Positions 12,771 to 25,011 of a stretch of 64,000 nt of DNA are shown piece after piece. The stretch is from Rhabditoides inermis. Lineage: Eukaryota; Nematoda; Chromadorea; Rhabditida; Rhabditidae. The DNA lies in contig CAWZYM010000005.1 in the NCBI GenBank assembly GCA_963966185.1, positions 1 to 64,000 on the forward strand, written 5' to 3'. Every line of letters begins with the position of its first letter. The stretch's first letter is position 1. The notes beneath the pieces were generated by a model. That model was not told the origin of the DNA, did not search any database, and was given only the letters and a program-made list of their open reading frames with translations. The position numbers and the translations under genes are program-made.

Positions 12771-13391
12771 TCTCTAGACTAAACAAAAAAGTAGCCCACG
12801 ATTCTAGAGATGATTATTACTCAGCGATTCTCAACACAAAACATAAGGGTAAAGGTAGCCCAAAAATACGCATGTTAGTAAGAATAATCCTCGGCAAACG
12901 GCTCCTCATCGTCTGCCATTTTCAACACAAAACAAAAAAAAATTGCCGATTTCTCATAGGTTTTCTCAAGGTAAAGGTTGCTCGCGATTCAAGAGACTTA
13001 TAATTATTCAACGGGGGGCTCAGCGATTCGCATCACAAACATATTTCCCAGTGAAAAATAGGTAACACATATCAAACACTAAGCACCACATTTGGTAGTG
13101 ATTGAATGGAACCAGAACAGACATCGGAACATATAAGGTATTACAAAAGCGATATCAACGCTTTCCAACAGAGTCGACATAAACAAAAACAAAGAAATAA
13201 AAATCTTTATACACAGGCGAGTACAGATCAAGTTCGAGAACACTGGATATTTACAAGGGATCGTACAACTTTCCTCCGGTAACAAGTCAGTAAAATAAGC
13301 AGTGAGTAATGAGAAAAGCGGAAATGAAACATATGGTACAAGGGTCAGGGAGTACACTTATTCTTCAGCGACAGAGATGCAGATCTACCAT
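12771..13391. other. Spindly to SPD-2-like interval with a duplicated start-codon block
   Basis: Both flanking genes are on the minus strand, 621 nt apart, so an operon is possible. At 12890-12924 there is a second copy of the SPD-2-like start (true copy about 12738-12773). It keeps an ATG and would encode MADDEEPFAEDYSY then stop. A TTTAG acceptor lies just before the true ATG. The rest looks unique. Confidence 0.6.
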
Positions 13392-16300
13392 CTACACATC
13401 CTGCTTTGCATCGACTGGGAGAGCGGGAGGAAGGGAAGAGGGAGCAGCACCTCCCTGGGAGACAGCAGGCGGGGACGAGTTCTCCTTCTCCTCAATCTCA
13501 TCGGGACGCTTCACAGGAGTCTGCTGCAGCTGGAAACACAAGCATAGTCATGCAGGGTCAGCTCAGTATTTGCCGCACTGTACATTTCCTGTTGTGTTAC
13601 GCTGTCTGTATATAATCTCTTGGCAGATAAAGATTAATTATCGCTATACATCGGTGCTTTACGGAAACAACGCCCATGTCTCAGGCTGGCTGAACCTATT
13701 CCATGGAGTCCGTTTTAATAGTGTATGCGTCAAACTCTCCACCCGACTCACCGAGAACGTGGCCTTGTTCTCCTTGCTGGACACGAGCCGGAAGACGGGC
13801 GGGGCTTCGTAGGGCGCCGCCTGCCTCGTCGGCACCTTGACCATGCCGCGGCGCGCCGGCCTCTTCTCCTCCACCTTCAGGTCGTCGAGCCAGCTCGGAC
13901 GAACCACCGCACTCGCCGCCAGCTGGAAGCGATGCGAGTCACAACAGAGACGGAGACGGTGAAATGTAACAAGAATAAAACGCGCTTATTTCACGATCAA
14001 CATTCAACATTTCAACCCCAACATTTCAACCCAATAACCCCAGTAATCAAATAAAGCAAAAAAAAAAAACCCAAACTCACGCTGGCAATCTTCTTTTCCG
14101 CCTGCTCGCCGCTCACAAAGTCAAAGCTCTCGTTGTTCGGCGGCATCGTCTGCAAAAATATCATACAATTTATTCACAAAAACAAAAACGAGTGGCTCAC
14201 AACATTTCCCAATGAAGATGTAGCAAATAAGACACTTATGTTATGCACAACAAACAACAATAAGGTTTTTTTAAAAGTAGATATAAGATCAGAGAGTAGA
14301 ACATAATAGCTAGATACACAACGGAGTCTTGTTACAATCTCCCATACTCACGTTCTTGACGGCGGAACCGGCAACAGCGGCAGGGAGAGGCGTTTTGAAT
14401 CCAGCGACAGATGGACGACCAGTGAGCGTCGGGGTCGCAGCGTTCTGAACAACACAATCAACACTCTCTTCTCCAGACCCACCAGCCAGGAGGTGGACTT
14501 GGTCTGGGCGGGCGTCTTGTGCGCGGGATCACGCGGCGGCGGCTGCTGGGGACCGGGAAAGCCGGGGATGCGTGGAGGAGGCAGCTTGTCGTCGTCTTCG
14601 TCGTCCTGCAAGTTGCGGTCAGTCCCTCGAAACTCGAAACTTTTCGGAATTGCCTTTCGAATCGCCCCCAGAACACTTTGATTCTTGGGAATTGCTTCCG
14701 AAGAGAGTCACTGCACCTTGATGGGCGGTAGTCCGGCTTCGGCGCGCGCGCGGGCCTGCTCCTCGCGGCGCGCGCGCTCGCGCACCGTGTCGAGGTGCGC
14801 GACGGCGTCGGCGCGCTCGTCCTTGGCAATCTTCTCGGCGATGCGCGCGCGCTTCGCCTCCATCTCGCCGCGCGTCGCCCGGTCGAACAGCTCGTCGTTC
14901 TGCGGACGCAGACGCGCCAGAGTCGCCTGGAAAAGACTTCGAATCAATCAATTGTTTATCCGAAATCGTTATATCTGAATATGATAATACAATCATTATG
15001 ATATGAAGCATACAGTAGTGCTAAGTAATGTTGTGTCCAAATATCGTACTCTCTCTCTCTCTCTCTTTTTCTGTTTTGCAATGTCTCTGTTTATGTAACA
15101 CGGCAATAAATAAATTAATGCATCGGTCATTGGCGATAGCTCAAAAAACTTGAACCGAACTTGGAACTATACAGAATGTAACAACCGGTGATACGAAAAA
15201 AAAACTCATGTTAGTATGCTGCGCTGGCTCAAGATGATGGGGTCAGCAAGGAAAAAAAGTGAACGAAAAACTCGTAACAATCATGCCGCGCACCTTGACG
15301 CTTTGTAGTTCGAGTCGGCAGTCGGCGAGGAAGGCGCGGTGGTAGCGGTCGGCGCTCAGATCGGCGCTCAGCTGCATCGCCTGCTGCCGCAGCTGGTTCA
15401 TCTTCAGCTCCGCCTAAAGTAGAGGTCTGACTTTTGCTGGCAAAAGATCCTGAGAAAGATCTCAGAACGCGCCTCCACGCTCAAAAAGATCTCAGAAAGT
15501 GTCATTTTGTATAGCAGTTTTTAGAGCATGATCTGACCTAGCCTCAAACACAACAACAAATTACCCATCATGACCACTAAGCATCACCAATAGAGACGTA
15601 CCGTGTCCCTGTCTCGGCGCGCTTCGATGAGGGCGACCTCGAGCTCGCCGCAGCGGCAGGGCAGGCGCACTTCGCGGAAGCGGGTCGCGCGAAGGCGCGC
15701 CTGCTCCAGGTCCTCCTGCAGCTGGCGGTTCTCGCGTCGCAGGTGCTGCTCGCGCCGGTGCAGCGTGCGCATGTCCGCCTCCAACCGCACGCGCTCGTCC
15801 ACAAACTGAAAGTCGTGCAATATTCACATGGTTGATTATTGATTTTCTTGTTTCCCCAAGTTTTCTCAAGTGCAACACGGCAGACGGCTTGGCTCAGTGT
15901 AGTGATTATCGCTCTCGAAGTCGTGCAATATGAGCATTGTTACTTTTTTCTTGTTTTCCCAGCGCTAACCAACCCATCTCTCATGCATTCAATATGTACA
16001 TGAATACGCGATTATCTCTCAAAAGTACCTGCGTAAAGAGAGTCAGTTTGTCTTGACCCACTTCAACAAAAGCGCATGCATAAAACGTTTACAAATACTA
16101 ACACAAACCTGCTTATCTCTCTCTCTCTCTCGTCCATCTCTCTCTCTAATATTAATACTCTTTATTAGTATTCTCATATTCCATCTTTTGCTTCCACAGT
16201 CCGGAATGCGCAGGTTTGTGTTAGTATTTGTAAACGTTTTATGCATGCGATTTTGTTGAATTGGTTAAAGACAAACTGACTCTCTTTACGCAAGTACTTT

Positions 16301-17881
16301 TGAGAGATCATATATGTGCTTTTCTTAATAGCAAATCATTGAATATACTACATACTACATGTCGGGTTTGTTGCGTATGTGTGATCTATCTGGCCTACGG
16401 AACAGTGCTAATCTAACTAACATGCATTGGATGACTTCACATTGTAGCTAACATGTCCTTTTGATATCGTTTCTTGAAAATTCTGGCGCGAGCGCTATCC
16501 TAAGCGTAAATCTAATTCTGGATAAATAGTTGGTTTACTCGTCGGCGCTTGTCCACAAACTGCGAGTTGTACATTAGAAGCGGGAGTATTAACCGTTGTT
16601 ATGATTGTGCTGTCATATTCAGCTATAACGATTCCGAATAAACACTTGATTTGACTTGGTACATTATTCGGTTTTCAGAATGTTATTATTTTCTTTCTGT
16701 TAAAGCCTTGAAGCTTTCTCAAGTGCGACGGCAGGCGGCTTGGCTCAGTGTAGTGATCATCGCATCCCTCTCGTTGGAATATCGTGGACCAGAAGAATCA
16801 CATAAACAACTTGCGCACCTCGGAGAACATGCTGTTTCCGCGGGCGGCGTGGGCGACGTTGTTGCGGGCGGCGTCGGCCTGCGCCTCCAGCGCGCGCAGC
16901 TCCTCGCGGCACTCCTGCAAGTTCAGTCTCTTTGAAACACTCCCCAATGCTCCCGAAACAATTTGGAATTGCCTTCGAAATACTCCCTAATACCCCCGAA
17001 CACTTCTAGATAGAGGTCAGTCTCTTCGAAACACTCCCCAATGCCCCCGAAACACTTCGGAAGTGCATTCGAAATACTCTTGAAAACTTCGGAATGCCTT
17101 GATATGCCTTCGAAACACTCCCGGCTTTCGAAAAGACTGGGCGCACCTTGAGAGAGGCGCGCGAGGCGGCAGCGTCCGTTTCCACTCCCTCCAAGTGATC
17201 GCGCGCCTCCGACAGCTCGCGATCCAGCGTGTGCACGCGAGCCAGCGCCTTCTTCAGCTCCGACATCAGCTCCTCGCGCTCGATGCTCATGCGTGTCTGA
17301 AATAGGAAATAAGCGTGGTTAGAACTGATGAGACGCACCAATTCCTCCTCGAGTTTTGCTGAGTCGTCGCGAATGCTTACATCCGCGGGAGCAGTAGGCA
17401 GCAGCGACTTCATCTCCGCCAACTACAATGACAATGTTCATCGCGGTAAGTAATAGATCACGCACCTGGCTTTCCAAACTCTCAATCGTCTTGTTCAGTT
17501 TCTCCTCATTCATGTTCGAGTCGGCGAGTTCGTTCGATTTCGAGAGCAACTGAAAAGTGAAAACGGTGTTATTGGCAATGTAAATGGTACTCACTTCGTT
17601 TCTGAGTCTGCACACGTCTGCTTCGAGTTCTTTGTTCTTGGCGGTGAGAGTGGAGTCCGCGGATGAGTTCATCTTCAGCTTCGTGTTTTCCTGTTCGAAC
17701 TCTGACAAAATATCATCGCGAGTTTTCAACAGCGATTTGGAAACAGCAAGATCCTGAAAATATCTATAGTGCAACAAAAAGTGATAGTGCTCACCTTCTT
17801 CAACTGCTTGTTCTCGTTGTCCAACTCAATGAGACGCTTGATCATAAGCTGTTCTCTTTCTTTTCTTTCTTTGTCGTCCAT
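13392..17881 (-). CDS. Spindly, dynein-dynactin adaptor of the kinetochore
   Basis: Fourteen minus-strand exons join in phase: 17881-17795, 17753-17595, 17549-17466, 17422-17339, 17296-17147, 16914-16819, 15805-15602, 15413-15294, 14926-14717, 14605-14483, 14444-14352, 14149-14081, 13922-13752 and 13529-13392. The product is 595 aa (human Spindly is about 605). The first 400 residues are coiled coil. The diagnostic piece is GNSMFSEF near residue 215, ending exon 6 and starting exon 7; it matches the 'Spindly motif' (GNSLFAEV in vertebrates), whose Ser and Phe are needed to recruit dynein to kinetochores. The C-terminus is Pro-rich and basic (LPPPRIPGFPGPQQPPP, then GFKTPLP) and ends in KQDV, so no CaaX farnesylation box is visible. 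I do not see a clear AAxxG (CC1) box near the N-terminus. A TTCCAG acceptor lies 8 nt before the ATG. Confidence 0.8.
14606..14716 (-). mobile_element. Family A MITE-like element filling a Spindly intron
   Basis: The 111-nt intron is almost entirely one element. Its ends are GTCAGTCCCTCGAAA (+, near 14619) and, on the other strand, GTGACTCTCTTCGGAAG (near 14710), an imperfect terminal inverted repeat. The splice sites lie within a few nt of the element ends. Confidence 0.6.
14942..15025 (+). mobile_element. Family B dispersed repeat copy in a Spindly intron
   Basis: About 80 nt from AATTGTTTATCCGAAATCG to GAAGCATACAGTAGTGC. The same sequence occurs in reverse orientation at 56119-56193 and, more or less diverged, at 7374-7470, 16595-16652, 50221-50287 and 51306-51428. 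Confidence 0.75.
16013..16310. mobile_element. Inverted-repeat (foldback/MITE) element in a Spindly intron
   Basis: Two arms of about 95 nt with around 90 percent identity face each other at 16013-16112 and 16211-16310. Each contains GTTTACAAATACTAACACAAACC or its complement. The spacer of about 100 nt is CT-rich. No open frame is visible, so it is a non-autonomous element or a hairpin. Confidence 0.8.
16595..16652 (-). mobile_element. Family B repeat copy in a Spindly intron
   Basis: Reverse-orientation copy containing TGTCATATTCAGCTATAACG and GATTCCGAATAAACACTTGA, matching 56119-56193. Confidence 0.65.
16915..17146 (-). mobile_element. Family A element or elements filling a Spindly intron
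   Basis: The whole 232-nt intron is made of family A sequence: GTCAGTCTCTTCGAAACACT at 17019, a near-identical AGTCTCTTTGAAACACT at 16924, and CGAAAAGACTGGGC at the other end next to the donor. Two partial or nested copies are likely. Confidence 0.65.
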
Positions 17882-18371
17882 GGTGGAGACTGGAAGAAAA
17901 AAATGTAAAACCAAAAACATCGCATTATCGTCAAAGAACACATTGAAAAAAAAACGTTTGAAAAAGTAGAGCAATGAGAAAAAACAACGAGTTTCTTTTG
18001 TAAAATGAACGTACAACTGAAATTCTTCATGCATTCCCGCTCAAAATCTAGTTTGAATGTGGTCTCACCACGAAAATACGCCGACTCTCACTGCATGCAG
18101 TGATGACGTTTTCTCGTTGATTTCGCGCGTGATCTGTTTTGTTCTTGTTTGTTTTTTCAATAAAATTGTAAATATCACTTCATAGTAATGCACTCATCTT
18201 CAATCTTCATTTTGTCACTCAGTAGACGTCATTTTTGACGAGCCGCGGTGTGCGCTCGTTTGGCTTTCTATTTTCTACACAAATCATCTCTCGTTCCTGC
18301 TTCCTGATATGTATAATTGTATTTATATATTTTAGTTTTAGTATCTGTGGAACTGGTAAACTGCCAAATCG
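17882..18371. promoter_or_regulatory. Divergent promoter region of Spindly and RBM12
   Basis: About 490 nt lie between the starts of two divergently transcribed genes. No coding sequence, repeat or clear core motif is visible. The sequence is AT-rich and likely holds both promoters. Confidence 0.4.
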
Positions 18372-21300
18372 ATGTCAGTCATTATAAGACTGCAAGGTCT
18401 CCCGCTTTCCGCGGGTATATCGGAAGTGCGTTCTTTCTTCTCTGGTTTGCGCATCCCGGATGGCGCTGTACACATTGTCGGGGGCACTGAAGGTGACGTG
18501 TTTGTCGGATTTGCGAGCGACGAAGATGCTCGTCAAGCAATGCTCAACAGCGGACTTCTCATTCACGGATCTAAGGTAGGTTTATATAATTTTTATTATT
18601 AAAATGTAAATGGTTCTGATACTGAATGAATGTGTACGGCGTATGATCATAAAAACACTCTCCTACGCCACTGTGAAACTGCTCACTTCGAACGTGTGCT
18701 CGTCACATCCCCTCGGATTGCCGTAGAATCTATACCGATACTCTTTGACGTGCAGTTGTTTTTCGGAAAACAGTTTGAGATAAGAATGTCTGCGAAGAAA
18801 ATTTCATAATAGATCATTAAAAAAAGGAACTGTCACGGAAAAAAAATCTTTTTTTTCTTCCTTCGTTTCACGAAGAGCACCTCTCCTGGCATACGGATGG
18901 GGTCACATGGTTGAGCTGTATATTTTACGAATACACAATAACACTCACTCCATCAGCTACAGAACGACACGTCAATGAGATGATCTGCACTCCATCCGAA
19001 CATGTATACAACATGAGCTCTTCAAGCTAGTACTTCGGTCGTTCGAAACGAATTCTAGAATTACATATTTTGCCCTAACAATATAACACGTAACACAGAA
19101 AAAAACGAACATCTTTTCAATCGTTTCACGATCTCATTGGCGTGATTAAAGTCTGCAGTAGTGGATTCGATCAATGATCTACCGACAGTGTGAACGAGTA
19201 CATCCTGACACTTGATCACTCGTAAACAATAATGTATGGTTATAAAATGGCGTGAATCACAACACAATTTTGTAATGCGATATACATTTTCTGTCAATTA
19301 ACCCATTACAATCCTTATCCTTATTCGGATTATATGGATCCTGGCTTGAGCAGTACTGTCGCTTGTATTTTACTGGTCTTGGTATATGCAGATGATCCAT
19401 GAACATCTCGCAAGTGACCGGTTTCGGACGTGAGAGAGGAGGCCTGGTAGAAAATCTTGAAGCTGCCGTTGATTGTGGGGCTCTCAGTGGGTGATCGTGC
19501 ATCCGCGAACCCACAGAGTTGTTGTAACATTCGCAAATTCGCATGAACAATCGCGATAATTTCAACGCCTGAAAGTCCTAATATGACGGATTTCCGTGCT
19601 TCTCGTGAATGTGCAATTGATGGTGCTTGCGGGGCTCTCAGTAGGTGATCCTGCTTATAATATCTGTCTGATGATGTTTTCATATCGTATCGACGGAAGA
19701 TCCTCACTCCATAGATGAACGCGAAACGCGAAGAGACTTATCCGGCACGAAAGTAGAATCCAAAACGAGGTTCGGTTAGTATAAAAGGGGTACACTTGGC
19801 AAAATGGTTGAAAAAAGTCCAACGTTTTGTCTACTGTTGGCCTATAATTCCCAAAATAGGTGTACCCTATTTTTTGAATACTGTGTCTTTTTTTGTCAGA
19901 AAACACATAACTGTCCCTTATTTCGTTTAAAAACTCGGATTCTACTTTCCTGGCGACGTCTCCACTAGTGACGTCTGCGAGGATTCCTTCTCGCGAGGTA
20001 GATTCGCATATGCGTGCTGCGAAAAAAAGCACAGTGCAAAACCGTTTTCATTTGAAATCTCTTTTCATAACACCGTGATGTTTGAAATTCTAATATACGC
20101 TCTTCATGTGCATTACACCCTGTGTTGTTCAGTCTCGATGTCAATCAGATTTTGCGAGTATTGCTTCAGTAGTTCATATACCCACACTCCCGGAAAAATA
20201 CTAAATGTGCAAGAGTTTGTGTACCTGGGACAAGTGCTGAGCTGCGATAAGGATGAGCGGGAGGACCACACTCCCACACAATATAAAAGAAATGCAGATA
20301 AATTTGTGTAGAAACGATGATGACGGCAAGGTTACGGTAAAATACAGAAATTCAAAGCCTACGACGAGTCCCAATATCACGGATTTCGGTAATCCAGAGG
20401 ATACGTACGTGATATTGGTGGTACATGTCATCCCATGTTTGCGGCTTCGGGATTTTTCTATTTCTGCGGCGGAAGTTCCGCGCTTCAACAACCGATTGCG
20501 AAGTGACGTCTTCGAGAGTTTCATCGTCTTCGAGGATTCCTCTCCAGTTTCAATCCCGTAGATGTAGAGAGTAGAAATATCGAGTACACGCCCAGTCAGT
20601 GTCGTCCGCCACACTGCATTGTTCAGGGGTCGGGGAAATAACAGGGGAATGCACGAGACAAGCGGTCTGCAGAGAAATGAGAGAAATTTTAACAAGATAT
20701 CAAATCAATTGTCTATTAGGAAAACGGTTATAGTCACGATACTCATAATACGTATACACATCGGAATTACTCATAAAAAAACTAATATTTGGGGAAGTTG
20801 GCTTCTGGAGATGTCTCCGAGAGTTTCATCGCTTCTGGGAATGTTGGCTTCTGAGAAAGTCTCTGAGATCGCCCTGGAGGATTCCTATTCTTCTCCAATC
20901 TTGCGGCTGATGTCGAGCGGAGCTCATCTGATTCTGTATGATTAGTGTTCCCCGCCGCACGCCGCACAAAATTGTTAGGGGGATACCAGCGATATGTACG
21001 AAAACCTATCAATGATGCGACAGATAAGATCACACGATCGACTAGGTATTATCGAAAAGTAGCGAGTTGTCACGATACAAACGCAATATTTCTAGATCCG
21101 TCTGTTGCTGTCGTCGCGAACCGAGATGAACTCGGTAATCCAGCAAGCACGAGCCGCTGCAATGGGCGGTATGGCTGCGATGAGTGCGCCTGCGCCCACT
21201 CCCGTTGCGCCTAAACCTGCACCTGAAACACCTCGTTATGAAGCCGCATATGCCAGAGCGGATCCACCTGTTTACAACCAGACGAACACCCCCGTCAACC

Positions 21301-24300
21301 CATCCACTCAGTCTGGAGGTATTGGACTGAATCTGAAAGAATGACATGCTTTATTGCTAGGTTATACGGGCTGGGGCCAGCGAGCTGCTCCGGTTGAAGA
21401 ACCGACTCCGCCGGTGAAACCCGATCCAATCCCGTCTGCCTCAGAGCCCGTCTTTCCTCCCATCTACAAGAGAGACTACGCGTCCGCGAATCAGTCGGAT
21501 CGTGATGCTCCCTCCCAGCGCTACGATTCTGGGTGTGTAAAATTATTTTATGTTTGTTAGCCAGAGTCGCTCTCTCTTCCTGGTTATAGTGGGCGGGGCC
21601 TAAATAATGCAAATCCGGTGCGTTTCACTGTTTCACAAGCTGACGGCTGGGTTATGTACATATGGTGCCACCATGCCGCGTCATTTACAGATAGACGGAC
21701 ATTGTGTTTTCCATGATTCGGAATGTTGCAGGCCTCGTCGCGATCCGCTCCTCGACGCAGCCATCGCTCCGCATGTCGATGCATCCGCGCACCACGCACT
21801 TGCCGACGACCGTGAACGCGAGCACACTACTCGTGCCGACCAGTCGTACAATGGAGCGAAGTGGACTATGGATGATATGAGGTGAGAAGGATTTGGTAGT
21901 ATACGTTGTAAAACTCATTCAGGTGGCCGGACGATACGGCTGGAATGCGCTCGGTGAACATGAACCAGCGGCCGGCTGAGGGCAGTGCGTACAATGAAAG
22001 GTAATGAAAATAATGAGAACTTCAGAGTAGTGATCTATTTGCAGGCCTCGATACGAAGAAGTGCGCGGTGGGCGGAATGGACACGAGAATGGTGGAAGGC
22101 AGGACGATGGCTATTTCTCCAAGTTGGCCCCAAGTGCAGAGAGGTACGACGCGAAAAGGGACGCGCCGATCTACGCACAAGAGAGGGAGAACGATCCCCA
22201 CCACCCTGTCGCCCAAGCCGCCTATGAGCCCTCTCCACAACAGGGCTTCTTCAACAAGCCTGTCTCCGTGCCCCAGAAGCCATATGAGGTGAGTGATACT
22301 GTTACACTGATTGAAATGTTATGTGCGCTCATGTGCCTTTTGCAGCTGCCTCCGTCGTCATCGGACAATGGCGCTCGGCAGTTCTTCCCGACAGCTCCGG
22401 CGCAGCCTTGCAAGCCGATCCCGCCACCTCCGATGCCCGTGTACGTGGAGCTGAGCCGGCTGCCGCCCGATCTCATGCGACCCGCCAACCTCGAACTCTT
22501 CATCCGACCCAAGACGCCCCTCACACTCACCTCACTCAAAGTGGTGTACGGAGTGGGAGGTGAGGATTCGGAGTTGTGTAATTGTGACTATTGATTTGTT
22601 GAAGGATTGCATCTCTATACGCTTGTGCGTTTGGCGAACGAATCGGATGCGCTGACACTGCTTGCGAGAGACGGCGAGAGAGGAGTGCGGTGAGTAACTC
22701 CTTTCCTCCTCTCCTCCTCCTCTCCTACTCTCTTCCTCTCCTCCTCCTTTCCTCCTCTCCTCCTCCTCTCCTACTCTCCTCCCATCTTGTCCTTCTTCAT
22801 CTCTTCGTCTTCGTTTTTTTCTCGTTCACGAATTTCCGACTTTCAGTGTCATGCGATCCAACAAGAAGGCGTTTGACGAAGCGAACGATGGTCTGGGAGC
22901 ACTTCCTCCCGTCGTGCCTAACTTGAAGATGCAATCTCAGGTGAGAGCTTGAGAAAGGAGAAATAATATAGAGGAGAGTGTGTAATGTGCGTATTGACGT
23001 GCGTTTCTCAGATGCCTCGTCGAATCGACCGTGAGCGCGAGGAGAGGGATCATCGGCGGCGGCGGTCCCGCTCGCGCAGTCCGCTCCGCGGCGGCCGGAG
23101 AGGAGGGGAGAAGAGGTGGCGGGGCGCGCGTCGCTCGCGCTCGCCCCGTCGCTCGCCGCGCCGCTCCCGCTCGCCCCGCCACTCGCAGCCCGACGACCCG
23201 CACCGCCACTGCGTCGTCATGACCAACCTCCCCTACAAGATATCCGACAAGGAGATCAAGGAGTGAGTCATGATCATAATGGTTGGGTCGAAGCAGGATG
23301 CTGTTTTTTTAGTGTAATCGTGGTTACAAGTGGTTACGTTATGATTGTCTTACGTGTTCTATCTTTCTGATTATTACTCTCTTCATTGTTTGGGTACGAG
23401 CGTTGTGTTTAGCTGGCTGGCGGGGTCGGAGCTGACTCCCACGTCGCTTCGTCGCTCGTTCTACGAGGATGGACAGGCGTCGGATCGGTGGATTGTCGAG
23501 TTTGACTCGCCTGCGCTGGTCGATAGACTCTACGAGCACAGACAGCGCATCTCTGATCGACTCGCTCGATTCCTGCGGTGAGTAATTGGTGATTGGATAA
23601 GCGTGAGAAGTATGGGGAGGTTCATTTTGCATATAAACAATACTATACTGATCAAAGGTACAAATACACTTTGTTTTCAGACTGCGTCGGGTGTCGAACC
23701 GCGAGGCGGACGAGCTGCTGGCCATTCCGGACAAATTTGGCGAGGAGCGGAAGAAGGAGACGGAGAGTCAACTGCTCAAGGACGCCGGTCTCATCGAGCC
23801 GCTCAAGTTTGGCGCGTTCAGCACTCCGGTCTTTGCCGGCACCGGACAGCACAACAGGACCGGTAGGGTGGAGAAGAGTGCGAGTGGTGTATATGGGCGC
23901 TGTTCAGATCGCGGCGGGTACATGGACGACGCGGCGCCGCCGCCGGCGATGAAGCCGCAGCCGCATGTGCCGACTCCTCTGATGGCAGCGGGCGCGCGAC
24001 CGCCGCCCATGCCTCTCCTTGACGCGGTCGTGTCGTACTTTGGCGGACGCGGCGGTGGGCGCGGAGGAGCCGCCATGCCGCGCGGAGCACTAGCCAGTCA
24101 GTGTTTTTGTCAACTCAAATCAAATGTTTATTCGGAATCGCACGCATGATTATGACACGCACAGAACGAAATCACTATGGTCGTAGGTTTTTTTTAGTAT
24201 AAAGTACGTATGTATTCAGTGCGTGGAGGTATGGGCGCGCCTCGTCGCGGCGGTCTGCTCGGCACCTCGAATGGCGGCGGTATCAATCCGCTCGGAGGTC

Positions 24301-25011
24301 CGCTCACCTGTGTGGTGCTCAAGAACGCGCCCGACGACAACCTGGAGGTGATGTGTCTCGTGGACGCGGGACAGGTGAGTGGTAGACGTGTTGAGTCGTC
24401 TGGACTGGGTTATGTTGCAGGGAGCAGTGTTGGAGAAGGCGAGTGACGGCACCGTCTACGTGGAACTGGGATCGGTGGAGGCAGCTGCGGCTGTCACCCG
24501 CAAACACGGACAGCTAGTGGTGCGTGGTTACTGTAGCTATACGTTTTTGAATACAGTGTATTGTTGTCGTTTCAGCGCGGTCGTCCGTTGCATGTTGCCT
24601 GCATGTCGCGTGCACAGATGGACTTTGAGCTGCGACAGGGAGGAGGAGGCGGAGGCGGGGGAGGAGCGGAGCCTGGTGGAAGAGCGGATGCGGACAGACA
24701 GCTTGCCTCGGATCTCGCACAGTTCGGTTGCGTGCTCACCTGTGATGGATTCCCTCCACAGGTGCGGTCGATTGATTAATAGAAGTGATTGCAATCATCA
24801 TTTTCAGACGACCCTGGAAGACATTCTCCACTTCTTCGCCGACGTGCCAGTGGCTCGCGACACGATCCGTATGCGCATGAATGACGTGGGTGTTCCGACG
24901 GGAGAATGTATGCTGGCTGTGCGCGGTCAGACGGCGGCCGAGCGAGCTGTTCGCTCTCTCAGCGGACGAACCTTCCACGGAAGCAGCATTCGAGTTCGAA
25001 TCGCTCAGTGA
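18372..25011 (+). CDS. RBM12 (SWAN) RNA-binding protein
   Basis: Seventeen exons join in phase: 18372-18575, 21096-21318, 21361-21532, 21732-21881, 21923-22000, 22045-22288, 22346-22559, 22605-22689, 22847-22940, 23012-23262, 23413-23577, 23681-23862, 23908-24096, 24220-24374, 24421-24519, 24576-24761 and 24808-25011. The product is about 964 aa (human RBM12 932). Residues 1-70 (RLQGLPLSAG, then FFSGLRIPDGAVHIVGG) followed by LLLSSRTEM are almost RBM12's first RRM. A Pro-rich middle, an RS/RG-rich stretch near 490-550, a second RRM (VVMTNLPYKISDKEIKE), an RRM-like region near 760-870 and a last RRM (TLEDILHFFADV, then GVPTGE) follow the RBM12 order. A nuclear RNA-binding role is known for the family; its targets are not. 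The first intron is 2.5 kb, far longer than the others. Intron 21319-21360 is only 42 nt. Confidence 0.9.
18576..21095 (+). other. Large first intron of RBM12 with degenerate repeats
   Basis: A 2.5-kb intron with no intact gene. It contains tandem-like direct repeats (GGGGCTCTCAGTGGGTGATC near 19475 and 19630; ATGACGGATTTCCG near 19578 and ATCACGGATTTCGG near 20375), GAGAGTTTCATCG blocks near 20515 and 20819, and a short reverse-transcriptase-like reading frame near 20205-20310. This looks like a graveyard of old transposon copies. Confidence 0.55.
20203..20310 (+). pseudogene. Possible remnant of a non-LTR retrotransposon reverse transcriptase
   Basis: The frame reads VQEFVYLGQVLSCDKDERED, then RNADKFV. 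The FVYLGQ-x-LS segment is typical of the late reverse-transcriptase region of nematode non-LTR elements. The following frame decays at once and no catalytic YxDD box is visible nearby. It is too short for a firm call. Confidence 0.4.

Noticed and set aside
19655..20032. 125-codon minus-strand frame in the RBM12 intron
   Set aside because: No recognisable domain, no splice continuity, and it lies in degenerate repeat sequence.
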